A program made the position numbers and the translations under genes. From contig DQVY01000135.1 of NCBI GenBank assembly GCA_015661535.1, forward strand, positions 1-7,085: a stretch of 7,085 bases of DNA, read 5' to 3'. Origin of the DNA: Sulfurovum sp. Lineage in GTDB: Bacteria > Campylobacterota > Campylobacteria > Campylobacterales > Sulfurovaceae. This document shows positions 1-6,491 of the stretch, piece by piece. The first letter of the stretch is position 1. Every line of letters begins with the position of its first letter. The notes under the pieces are model-generated. The model did not search any database and had not been told where the DNA came from. It saw nothing but the letters and a program-made list of their open reading frames with translations.

Positions 1-1451
1 CAGACATTAATATTGAAGATAAAGAAACATTGTTTGACTCTTATTATGATGAAGAGAAGAGACGCTATGTCGGTTTAGGCCTGTTTGTGGCAAAAGAGTT
101 AACCTATTTAATGGGTGGTGAACTGCAAGTCAAAGACAGAAGTTATGATAGCACGATGTTAGTCTTTACGCTTCCTATTGAAGTGAAAGAAGGGGAAAAA
201 AGAAAATATAGATTGCCTAACAAAGGTCTGGTGGGTAAAAAAATGCTTATTGTAGACCGCAGCAGAAGTTCTGCCTTGGCAACTGAAAAACTATTTTCCT
301 ATTTTAAAGCAGATATAGACATGATGAGTGTGGCAACGTTTACAGATGGTAAAGTTGATTTTTCATGTTATGAAATTGTTGCGTTAAGTGATACTTTATT
401 TAAAAAGAAGGTACTGGAAGCTTTGGAAAAAGTAAAACAGAAACAAGAATTAAAAATCATTTCTTTAGAAAATCTTTTTAATTCTCATGAAGCCCCACTG
501 AATAAACTGATCGATGTAAGGTTGAAAAAACCGCTTACTCAGGAGTATGTGTTTGATACCTTGGTAGGCCTCTATACTACGAAAGAAGAGAGCCATACTT
601 CGCATAGGCGTGATAGTGATGCATTACGCATCTACAAAGATGCCTTCAAGAGCACAGAAAATATCACTTTGGAAAGTTTTCACTCTTTTTCAAATGCACA
701 TATTTTAATGGTGGAAGATGATGTGATCAATCAAAATATTTTTATGGAGACTTTAGGAAAATCAAATATAGAAATATCACTTGCAAATAATGGAGAAGAA
801 GCACTTGATTTTCTCTATAAAGTAGAAGAACATATTGATATGGTATTCATGGATATTAATATGCCTATAATGGATGGATATACAGCAGCAAAACGCATGC
901 GGGAAGACCCTCGGTTTGATCATACGGCTATTGTCTTTTTGACTGCACTGGCATCTGAACATGAAATTGAAAAAATGCTTGAGAGCGGCATGAATGGATA
1001 TTTGTCAAAACCCGTACAACTGGAACAATTATATACGGCACTTAAAGCATTTTTAAATCAGATAGATCCTCTTATATCAGCAATGCGAACAGTTGAACAG
1101 AGACCTATGGTTTTTAAAGGCTTGAATGTTGAACAGGGTATTGAGAATTTTACAGGGAATGTTGTGTTTTATAAACAGGTTTTACAAGAGTTTTTAGATG
1201 CATATGTTAACAGTGATACGGTATTTGAGAGCCTTGTCAAAGAGAAGCGTTATGGACAGATAAAAGTATTGTGTTTGGAAATGAAAGGTCTTACCAGGAC
1301 CATAGGTGCGAAAGAGATGCATACGGTAATTAATGAGATCCATCAATATCTCATTTATAAAAAACCTGAACTCTTAGACAGTTATACAGGACGATATAGA
1401 GAGAGACTGAAAGAACTTATTAGATCTATTGAAGAGTATCTATCGCTTTAG
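1..1451 (+). CDS. Hybrid sensor histidine kinase, 3' part (HATPase end, pseudo-receiver, receiver, HPt-like domain)
   Basis: The gene is cut by the left edge. The frame is open back to base 3, and the TTG at 30 is only an internal Leu, because the residues before it (DINIEDKETL) continue the ATPase fold. Residues below are numbered from that TTG. Residues 1-51 are the end of a HATPase_c domain, with the F-box-like LFDSYY and the GLGL box followed by the LTYLMGGELQV helix-strand. Residues 68-182 are a receiver fold with degenerate active site: one pocket Asp (D76, then R77), Ser120 where the phosphoacceptor should be, and K167-P168 kept. Residues 224-343 are an intact receiver: E229/D230/D231, phosphoacceptor D275 in FMDINMP, T305, and K327-P328. 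Residues 364-473 resemble an HPt domain, with MKGLTRTIGA matching the LKGxxxxxGA signature but Leu416 in place of the phosphorylated His. The sensor part and the H-box lie outside the window, so the stimulus is unknown. The stop overlaps that of ispE. Confidence 0.9.
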   Translation, partial: DINIEDKETLFDSYYDEEKRRYVGLGLFVAKELTYLMGGELQVKDRSYDSTMLVFTLPIEVKEGEKRKYRLPNKGLVGKKMLIVDRSRSSALATEKLFSYFKADIDMMSVATFTDGKVDFSCYEIVALSDTLFKKKVLEALEKVKQKQELKIISLENLFNSHEAPLNKLIDVRLKKPLTQEYVFDTLVGLYTTKEESHTSHRRDSDALRIYKDAFKSTENITLESFHSFSNAHILMVEDDVINQNIFMETLGKSNIEISLANNGEEALDFLYKVEEHIDMVFMDINMPIMDGYTAAKRMREDPRFDHTAIVFLTALASEHEIEKMLESGMNGYLSKPVQLEQLYTALKAFLNQIDPLISAMRTVEQRPMVFKGLNVEQGIENFTGNVVFYKQVLQEFLDAYVNSDTVFESLVKEKRYGQIKVLCLEMKGLTRTIGAKEMHTVINEIHQYLIYKKPELLDSYTGRYRERLKELIRSIEEYLSL

Positions 1452-2353
1452 GATGTGTGCTTTAGTTTAAAAAAAGTACTGCCAGATCCGGAGAAAAACC
1501 ATCCTTCCGGGGTTACTTCTTTTAATGCCGGGTAAGCCATTATCGCCGCAGCGTAGAGGTCATTTAAAATGCGTGGGTCGGAGGTTATATCCAAGATACT
1601 TCTAGAGTCCATAGTGTCCCAGCCAAAAAAAGAACAGACAGTAATGTCTTTGAGCAGTTTTTCTTTAAATGTTTTATACACAAGTGCCGTGTCACACCCT
1701 ATATTAGGGGTATAAAGTTCGAGTGATAAGGGTGCTTCATCAAATGCTTCCACTTTTTCCCCAAAGCCAGAGACATTGGCTGAAGGATAGTTATAGATGA
1801 AGAAAGGAAAATCTGCACCGATAGTGCTGCCTATGTTTGCCAGCTCTTTTGTACTGATCATAAGATTACATACCTCTTTTACCAGTAACATAAATGCAGC
1901 CCCGTCAGAAGATCCGCCGCCCAGACCTGCCTGACTTGGTATGCGTTTTGTCACAACGACCTTATGTGTGTAAAAGAAATTGAGAATATCCAAGTCGCCG
2001 GTATGGTCATTCAGCGCTTTATAGGCTTTGTATATGGTGTTGGACTCCAAAGACACATTGTCACACCCCTCTATGGTAAAGGTGTCACATTTACAAGGTA
2101 CAAATGATATGGTGTCATAAAGCTCTTCAACACGTACAAAACGTGACAGCAGGGTATGATAGCCCTCTTTATGGCCAGTGATCTTTAGAAAAATATTGAC
2201 TTTTGCATGGGCTTTGATACTGTATGTATCTTCATTTTTTTCTATGGAGGGCTTGATACCATGGTTTGATTTTATATTCTCTTTTGCGTTCAATCTTGCC
2301 ACTTGATCCTCTTCCCAGTATCCACCTTCTCCTCCTGCTTCAAACCCACCCAT
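1448..2353 (-). CDS. ispE: 4-diphosphocytidyl-2-C-methyl-D-erythritol kinase with an unusual N-terminal extension
   Basis: IspE is a cytosolic GHMP-family kinase. It phosphorylates the 2-hydroxyl of CDP-methylerythritol with ATP, the fourth step of the MEP (non-mevalonate) isoprenoid pathway. The core begins at about residue 45 with IKAHAKVNIFLKI (Lys51, matching the family's substrate-side Lys). The ATP-binding GHMP loop PSQAGLGGGSSDGAAF follows at 139-154. The catalytic Asp is D181 in IGADFPFF, and the third GHMP motif is GSGST at 288-292. Before the core lie 44 extra residues, rich in Gly and Glu at the start (GGFEAGGEGGYWEED). ATG 2353 has a good ribosome site (AAAGGATG, about 5 bases upstream). 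The only other in-frame starts are a GTG at codon 18 and a TTG at codon 21, so at least some extension is real. The gene sits 40 bases after truB and is probably co-transcribed with it. Without the extension, the length is near 257, slightly short of E. coli IspE. Confidence 0.95.
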   Translation of the reverse strand: MGGFEAGGEGGYWEEDQVARLNAKENIKSNHGIKPSIEKNEDTYSIKAHAKVNIFLKITGHKEGYHTLLSRFVRVEELYDTISFVPCKCDTFTIEGCDNVSLESNTIYKAYKALNDHTGDLDILNFFYTHKVVVTKRIPSQAGLGGGSSDGAAFMLLVKEVCNLMISTKELANIGSTIGADFPFFIYNYPSANVSGFGEKVEAFDEAPLSLELYTPNIGCDTALVYKTFKEKLLKDITVCSFFGWDTMDSRSILDITSDPRILNDLYAAAIMAYPALKEVTPEGWFFSGSGSTFFKLKHTS

Positions 2354-2393
2354 TGTACATCCTTTTACTCAAAACTTTATGCGTAGTATAGCT

Positions 2394-3224
2394 TCAATTG
2401 TCTTCAAATTTTGGAATACGGTTAAACCTGTATTTCACTTCTTGACCCTGTATCTCAATAATAGAAAAGAATTGTGTGGTTTCAACAAGGTATACCCCTT
2501 CCTCTTGAATGTCGAAATATTCAATACCAAGTTTTTTCCCTAACTCAAGAAAAGATTCATCTCCCGTATATGTATTGGAGGGGAGGAAGAGGTGCGTAAA
2601 GGGGTCAAGGGCTTTTTCATTGTCATAATAAAATTGTCCTTCATGGATGCGGTGAAGGCTGGACAATGTACCATCTACACCTAGTTTGTCTGCGATAAGT
2701 GCACCTAGAGAGCGTATGTAAGTTCCTTCAGACACTTTGGCCTCAAAGTGCACAAAGGGATGATTGTAGTTTAACAGTTTGATATCATAGATCGTAGAAG
2801 TAATGGTTTTAAGTACTACTTCTTTGCCTTCCCTTGCTAATTCGTACGCACGTTTACCATTGATCTTTTTGGCACAAAATTTTGGTGGGTAGTACGTGAC
2901 TTCCCCCAGTAGAGAATCTAAGGTTTTTTTGATGTGTGCTTCATCAAAGGCTTCGATCTCTTTTATGCTGTCTATTTGCTCTATATCCAGGCTGGGAGAG
3001 TTTACCCCTAACCAGAGTGTGGCTTTATAGCTTTTAGGTGTTTTTTTCAAGTATTGGAAAAGTTTGGTGTATTGTCCTGTAGCAACAATAAGACAACCTG
3101 TAGCAAAAGGGTCAAGCGTACCGGAAAAGCCTACTTTTTTGGTACCATATTTTCTTTTTACATAACCCATATAGCCGTTAGAAGTTCTGAAAATGGGTTT
3201 GTTGACGACAAATAATCGGTTCAA
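2394..3224 (-). CDS. truB: tRNA pseudouridine(55) synthase TruB
   Basis: TruB isomerises U55 to pseudouridine in the T-loop of nearly all tRNAs, and acts in the cytosol. The protein has 276 residues, usual for Campylobacterota and shorter than E. coli TruB (314) at the C-terminal end. Visible motifs are KRKYGTKKVGFSGTLDPFATG, holding the catalytic Asp38; SYKATLWLGV (Tyr66, which stacks on the target base); PPKFCAKKINGKRAYELAREG at 113-133; and SEGTYIRSLG at 165-174 with the conserved Tyr169 and Arg171. Translation starts at a TTG (3224-3222), supported by a GGGAG ribosome site 8 bases upstream (3237-3233) and by the expected MNRLFVxxKP N-terminus. That ribosome site directly abuts the REP-like hairpin at 3238, so folding there could affect initiation. 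The gene lies between uvrD (119-base gap) and ispE (40-base gap), all on the same strand. Confidence 0.96.
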   Translation of the reverse strand: MNRLFVVNKPIFRTSNGYMGYVKRKYGTKKVGFSGTLDPFATGCLIVATGQYTKLFQYLKKTPKSYKATLWLGVNSPSLDIEQIDSIKEIEAFDEAHIKKTLDSLLGEVTYYPPKFCAKKINGKRAYELAREGKEVVLKTITSTIYDIKLLNYNHPFVHFEAKVSEGTYIRSLGALIADKLGVDGTLSSLHRIHEGQFYYDNEKALDPFTHLFLPSNTYTGDESFLELGKKLGIEYFDIQEEGVYLVETTQFFSIIEIQGQEVKYRFNRIPKFEDN

Positions 3225-3232
3225 GATTTATG

Positions 3233-3237
3233 CTCCC
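3233..3237 (-). promoter_or_regulatory. Ribosome binding site for truB (decides the TTG start)
   Basis: GGGAG on the minus strand, 8 bases before the TTG codon at 3224. No ATG or GTG nearby gives the conserved MNRLFV start, so this site supports the TTG. It touches the outer GTAG end of the neighbouring REP-like unit, base for base. Confidence 0.7.
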
Positions 3238-3262
3238 GTAGGGTGGTGCACTTGTGCCCACC
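3238..3262 (+). repeat. REP-like unit 1
   Basis: GTAG head followed by a hairpin: GGTGGTGCAC, loop TT, GTGCCCACC. The GGTGG/CCACC and CAC/GTG arms pair, with one bulged T. It reads on the plus strand, with the head next to the truB ribosome site. Confidence 0.7.
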
Positions 3263-3316
3263 TTTTATAATATTCAATATGTAAAGGTAAAGATATTTTT
3301 ATATGCTTTGTTGTTT

Positions 3317-3342
3317 GGTGGGCATAAAATGTACCACCCTAC
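3317..3342 (-). repeat. REP-like unit 2
   Basis: Read on the minus strand: GTAG head, then GGTGGTACAT, loop TTT, ATGCCCACC. Compared with unit 1, the inner stem CAC/GTG has become CAT/ATG, a compensated change that keeps pairing; the next pair is an A-C mismatch. The head lies 1 base after the uvrD stop codon. Confidence 0.7.
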
Positions 3343-3343
3343 A

Positions 3344-5410
3344 CTAGATAGATTGGACAAAAGAACTTAAAATTTCTTTCTTATTCCCGCCAAAATTGAT
3401 CAGAAGCTTGTATTCTTTACCTGACTTATTGGCTGCCTGCACCCGTCCGATACCAAAGATCTTATGTTTGACCAGGTCTCCTTTTTTGAAGGCAGCCTGT
3501 TTGGTTATCTTGAGACTGGTGTCTTGAATGAGTCCTGCTTCTCCCAAGAAACGGCTTTTGTCTATCATTTTTCTGCGGCCTTTGTAAAAGCGGCTGTCCA
3601 CATAACAGAGGGTAAGGTCAGACTTGGCTCTGGTAATGGCCACATAGCCTAAACGGCGTTCTTCTTCCATATTGCATCCTTCGCCAAGCAGAGGGAAGAA
3701 TTCTTCTTCCAGGCCTATAACAAAGAGGTGTTCAAACTCCAATCCTTTAGAGGCATGGATACTCATAATGGTAATGGTATCTTCCTCCAATTGGTCCTGG
3801 TCACTTTGCAGGGAGATGTCGTTAAGGAACTCATCAAGGGTAAGGTCAGGGTTTTTGATGACAGCATCTCTGAAAAATCCATAAAATTCATCAATGTTAA
3901 GGATCCTGTCCATACCGTCTACCATGCCGGCATAGTGGTCTTTGAGTTTGATACGTTCTTCAAAAAGAGTGATAAAATTACCCAAGGTATGTTTGATCTC
4001 ATCTTGCAGTAGGGTAATATCTTCAATCAGCTGTGCCAAGGAAGTAGAAACTTTTTTACTGATCACTGTAGGTAAAATACCTGCAACGGACTTTTCAATA
4101 TACTCATACATGGATATGTGCGCATCAAAAGCTGCTTTTTGCAGTTTTTCTATAGATGCTTTGCCAATACCACGTTTAGGTTTATTGATAATACGGATGA
4201 GTGAAAAATCATCATGCGGGTTAGAGAGTACGCGAAAATAAGAGATGATATCTTTGATCTCAGCACGTTCATAAAAACGCATACCCCCTATGAGTTTAAA
4301 CCCTAAGCCTGCTTTGGTAAAGCCTTCTTCAAGAGAGCGGGAAAGTGCATTGATCCGGTAAAGCACAGCGATCTCTTCAGGGGAAACCCCTGTGTCTAAG
4401 AGTTTTTGTATCTCATGGGCGATGGCTTTTGCCTCCATGGACTCATCAAGAGAGTGCAGAAGTTTGACTTTTTCACCTTCTCCTTTATGGGAGGTCAGTT
4501 TTTTTCCCAAACGGGTTGAATTGTGTTCTATGAGGGTATTGGCTGCAGTGAGGATGGGGGTAGTGGAACGGTAATTGGTTTCAAGTTTTACCGTTTTACA
4601 AGTTTCAAAATTATCGGCAAACTCTAAGATATTACGAATATTCGCGCCGCGCCAACCGTAAATACTTTGATCATCATCTCCCACGACACAGAGGTTGTTA
4701 TGTTCCGAAGAGAGAAGTTCAAGCAGTTGGAATTGGAGTTCATTGGTATCCTGGTACTCATCTACCATGATGTATTTGTAACGATTGCTTGTCTCTTTTC
4801 GTAAGGTATCATCTTCTTTGAGTATTTGGTAGGTAAGCATGAGCAGGTCATCAAAATCTACAAGATTGTTTTCTATAATATTGCTTTGGTATTGTGCATA
4901 GATGGCTGCTACTTTTTTATAGTCGGCCAGTTCTGCTTTGTCTAAAACGACTTCGGGAGAGAGTATGGAGTTTTTGTATTTGGAAATTTCTGAAGCAATA
5001 AAAGCAATGTTGAGATCTACTTTTAAGTCTTTTGCAATGCTGCGTAAAAGACGTTTTTTATCATCAGAGTCTATAATGACAAAAGCATTGCTTCTGCCCA
5101 GTTTTTCAATATGAAACTTTAAAAAGAGCAGCCCAAACTTATGAAACGTACATAGCAATGGAGGGTAAGAGACCTTTGCCGGCATGAGGCTTAGTGCACG
5201 TTCACGCATTTCAGCAGCAGCTTTGTTGGTAAAAGTAAGGGTCAGTGTATTGGCAGGGTCTATGCCCACTTCCCCTACCAAGTAGGCAAGTCTTGTGGTA
5301 AGTGTCTTTGTTTTTCCAGAGCCCGCACCAGCCAATATAAGCATTGCACCATCAATATGTTCAACGGCCTCTCGCTGTGAAGGATTTAATGCATTTAAAA
5401 TTGTTTCCAT
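3344..5410 (-). CDS. uvrD: UvrD/PcrA-family superfamily 1A DNA helicase
   Basis: This is a 3'-5' ATP-dependent DNA helicase of the UvrD/PcrA/Rep group, acting in nucleotide excision and mismatch repair, removal of RecA filaments and transcription-replication conflicts. All SF1A motifs are intact over 688 residues: Q-motif LNPSQREAV (Gln12), Walker A GAGSGKT (28-34), motif Ia TFTNKAAAEM (59-68), Walker B/DEYQD (217-221), motif III GDDDQSIYGWRGA (244-256), motif IV ETNYRS (277-282), motif V SIHASKGLEFEHLF (550-563) and motif VI ERRLGYVAITRAK (584-596). The C-terminal part, residues 640-680 (KGDLVKHKIFGIGRVQ and following), is the Tudor-like module that in PcrA/UvrD contacts RNA polymerase, which favours PcrA/UvrD over Rep. 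The ATG at 5410 gives the standard N-terminus and no other in-frame start lies between it and the upstream stop. The best ribosome site (AGGAG, 5427-5423) is 12 bases away, longer than usual. It is the first gene of the uvrD-truB-ispE direction. Confidence 0.96.
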   Translation of the reverse strand: METILNALNPSQREAVEHIDGAMLILAGAGSGKTKTLTTRLAYLVGEVGIDPANTLTLTFTNKAAAEMRERALSLMPAKVSYPPLLCTFHKFGLLFLKFHIEKLGRSNAFVIIDSDDKKRLLRSIAKDLKVDLNIAFIASEISKYKNSILSPEVVLDKAELADYKKVAAIYAQYQSNIIENNLVDFDDLLMLTYQILKEDDTLRKETSNRYKYIMVDEYQDTNELQFQLLELLSSEHNNLCVVGDDDQSIYGWRGANIRNILEFADNFETCKTVKLETNYRSTTPILTAANTLIEHNSTRLGKKLTSHKGEGEKVKLLHSLDESMEAKAIAHEIQKLLDTGVSPEEIAVLYRINALSRSLEEGFTKAGLGFKLIGGMRFYERAEIKDIISYFRVLSNPHDDFSLIRIINKPKRGIGKASIEKLQKAAFDAHISMYEYIEKSVAGILPTVISKKVSTSLAQLIEDITLLQDEIKHTLGNFITLFEERIKLKDHYAGMVDGMDRILNIDEFYGFFRDAVIKNPDLTLDEFLNDISLQSDQDQLEEDTITIMSIHASKGLEFEHLFVIGLEEEFFPLLGEGCNMEEERRLGYVAITRAKSDLTLCYVDSRFYKGRRKMIDKSRFLGEAGLIQDTSLKITKQAAFKKGDLVKHKIFGIGRVQAANKSGKEYKLLINFGGNKKEILSSFVQSI

Positions 5411-5440
5411 AACGTTTGTATACTCCTAGTTAGTATATTA

Positions 5441-5469
5441 ATTATACCTTTTAATTGATTAGAAGTGAA
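5441..5469 (-). promoter_or_regulatory. Predicted sigma-70 promoter for uvrD
   Basis: On the minus strand, TATAAT (5446-5441) is preceded, after 17 bases, by TTCACT (5469-5464), which matches 4 of 6 positions of the -35 consensus. The predicted start of transcription is near 5434, leaving about 24 bases of leader before the uvrD ATG. It probably drives truB and ispE too, since neither has a convincing promoter of its own. Confidence 0.5.
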
Positions 5470-5503
5470 TTTTTGAATAAATAGACAAAACAATATTATT
5501 CTA

Positions 5504-5518
5504 ATAAGTATAACTTAT
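5504..5518. promoter_or_regulatory. Candidate LysR-type operator (perfect T-N11-A dyad)
   Basis: ATAAGT-ATA-ACTTAT is a perfect 6-base inverted repeat with a 3-base spacer, and it contains the T-N11-A pattern of LysR-family sites (T5505, A5517). The left core TAAGTATAA recurs at 5526-5534, exactly 21 bases on, two helical turns, and TAACTTAT (5511-5518) recurs at 5554-5561. Position just upstream of the regulator's own -10 box suggests autoregulation. AT-richness makes chance dyads commoner, so this remains a prediction. Confidence 0.45.
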
Positions 5519-5539
5519 GTATCTTTAAGTATAATTAGA

Positions 5540-5545
5540 TATAAT
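5540..5545 (+). promoter_or_regulatory. Predicted -10 box for the LysR-type regulator gene
   Basis: TATAAT at 5540-5545, with a second TATAAT at 5530-5535, 10 bases upstream. No good -35 hexamer is visible, which is common in Campylobacterota, where AT-rich periodic upstream sequence replaces it. Transcription from the second box would start near 5552, giving a leader of about 35 bases with the ribosome site AGGGG (5574-5578), 8 bases before the ATG. Confidence 0.45.
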
Positions 5546-5586
5546 GACTTTATTAACTTATACATTAAAACACAGGGGATACACAC

Positions 5587-6489
5587 ATGTTAAAAGACTT
5601 CATAAAACTAGAAACATTTTTAACCGTAGCACGAGAAAGAAGCTTTTCCAAAGCTTCTGCTAAATTAGGCATTTCGCAACCGGCAGTGACACAACAGATC
5701 AAATTTATTGAAAAATATCTTGCCTGTAAGGTGATCGAACGTAAAAAGAATGGTATTAAACTTACCAATGAAGGTGAAGAGCTTTATAAAATAGCCACTA
5801 GACTGGAAAAAGAGATACACTCTTCAGAGCAAGATATCCTAAAGATCATTAACAAAGAGATCACTTTTAGATTAGGTGCTTCTTATACAATAGGAACTTA
5901 TGTTATTCCAGGGCAATGTCTCAATACCGTAGCCGAGGCGATCAATAACTCAGTAAAATTAGATATTGATGTGAGTGATGAGATCGTACAAAAGCTTAAA
6001 GACAGAAAATTGGATGTTGGGCTTATTGAGTCTCCGGTAATAGACAATGCGCTTATTTACAGAGAATGGTTGGAAGATGAACTTGTTGTTGTCTCTAATG
6101 TGCCTATCCCTAAAACACTCAAAACGGAAGAGCTTTATGATTTTGACTGGATCTGTCGTGATGAAGGTTCTCACACAAGAAGAGTCGTGAGTGAAGTTTT
6201 TGATGAGTTAGGTGTTTCCTGTAAAAGTTTTAATGTACTTTCAGAAGTGAGTAATACAACGACTGTACTTCAAACACTTAAAAAGAGTGAGAGAAATCCT
6301 GAAAGACCAGTGGTTTCTATCTTGTCTAAGCATGCTATTGTGGATGAAGTAGCCAATGGTGAACTTTTTGAAGCAAGACTTAGAGGTTTTACGATGACAC
6401 GTAAGTTCTTCATTGTCTATTCTAAAGAGAATAAACATAATGCCTATGTAGGAAAAGTTGTAAATTATATTTTAGCAGGTCACTGTTAA
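5587..6489 (+). CDS. LysR-family transcriptional regulator (CysL/CbbR-like build)
   Basis: A DNA-binding regulator of the LysR family, 300 residues, the usual length. Residues 4-63 form the winged helix-turn-helix, with the typical LETFLTVARERSFSKASAKL, then GISQPAVTQQIKFIE as the recognition helix region, and a wing at KNGIKLTNEGE. A linker helix follows (about 64-90). Residues 92-295 are the two-lobed effector-binding domain; its opening, LGASYTIGTYVIPG, is the form seen in CysL/CbbR-type members. The ligand and target genes cannot be read from the sequence. The gene is divergent from uvrD and shares a 176-base promoter region holding a T-N11-A dyad, so control of its own promoter is plausible; control of uvrD would be unusual. 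The ATG has an AGGGG ribosome site 8 bases upstream. The protein ends in His-Cys, and the stop lies 2 bases from that of the convergent neighbour. Confidence 0.93.
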   Translation: MLKDFIKLETFLTVARERSFSKASAKLGISQPAVTQQIKFIEKYLACKVIERKKNGIKLTNEGEELYKIATRLEKEIHSSEQDILKIINKEITFRLGASYTIGTYVIPGQCLNTVAEAINNSVKLDIDVSDEIVQKLKDRKLDVGLIESPVIDNALIYREWLEDELVVVSNVPIPKTLKTEELYDFDWICRDEGSHTRRVVSEVFDELGVSCKSFNVLSEVSNTTTVLQTLKKSERNPERPVVSILSKHAIVDEVANGELFEARLRGFTMTRKFFIVYSKENKHNAYVGKVVNYILAGHC

Positions 6490-6491
6490 GA

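Larger units (their letters stand above)
3238..3342. repeat. REP/BIME-like element: two facing GTAG-headed hairpins filling the uvrD-truB gap
   Basis: A 105-base element occupies almost the whole uvrD-truB gap, from 1 base after the uvrD stop to the truB ribosome site. It has two inverted 25/26-base units with GTAG at both outer ends, around 54 AT-rich bases (3263-3316) with no open frame. Each unit is itself a hairpin, and the two units can also pair with each other to form one long stem. GTAG (or GTGG) followed by a G-rich imperfect hairpin is the hallmark of REP sequences mobilised by Y1 tyrosine transposases (TnpA-REP/RAYT), and paired inverted units form BIMEs. No such transposase is in the window. 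That this is a dispersed genomic repeat is inferred; a genome search was not possible. A role as transcript stabiliser or attenuator between uvrD and truB is possible. Confidence 0.7.

Noticed and set aside
30..32. TTG at base 30 as the start of the sensor kinase gene
   Set aside because: The frame is open to the window edge and the upstream residues (DINIEDKET) continue the HATPase domain, so the gene starts outside the window.
1487..1510. CCGGA...TCCGG inverted repeat just after the kinase stop, as a terminator
   Set aside because: Only a 5-base stem with a long loop and no clean T-tract; it lies in the conserved GWFFSGSG codons of ispE.
2346..2365. Tiny leader frame (ATG TAC AAT GGG TGG GTT TGA) overlapping the ispE start
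   Set aside because: Six codons with no ribosome site separate from that of ispE and no regulatory codon pattern; chance is the simplest reading.
2385..2390. TATACT as an internal promoter -10 box for ispE
   Set aside because: No -35-like sequence at the right distance, and it lies at the end of truB in a tight same-strand pair.
3464..4574. Several plus-strand open frames of 60-99 codons opposite the helicase gene
   Set aside because: They are mirror frames of a long, fully motif-supported uvrD gene and show no recognisable protein features or ribosome sites.
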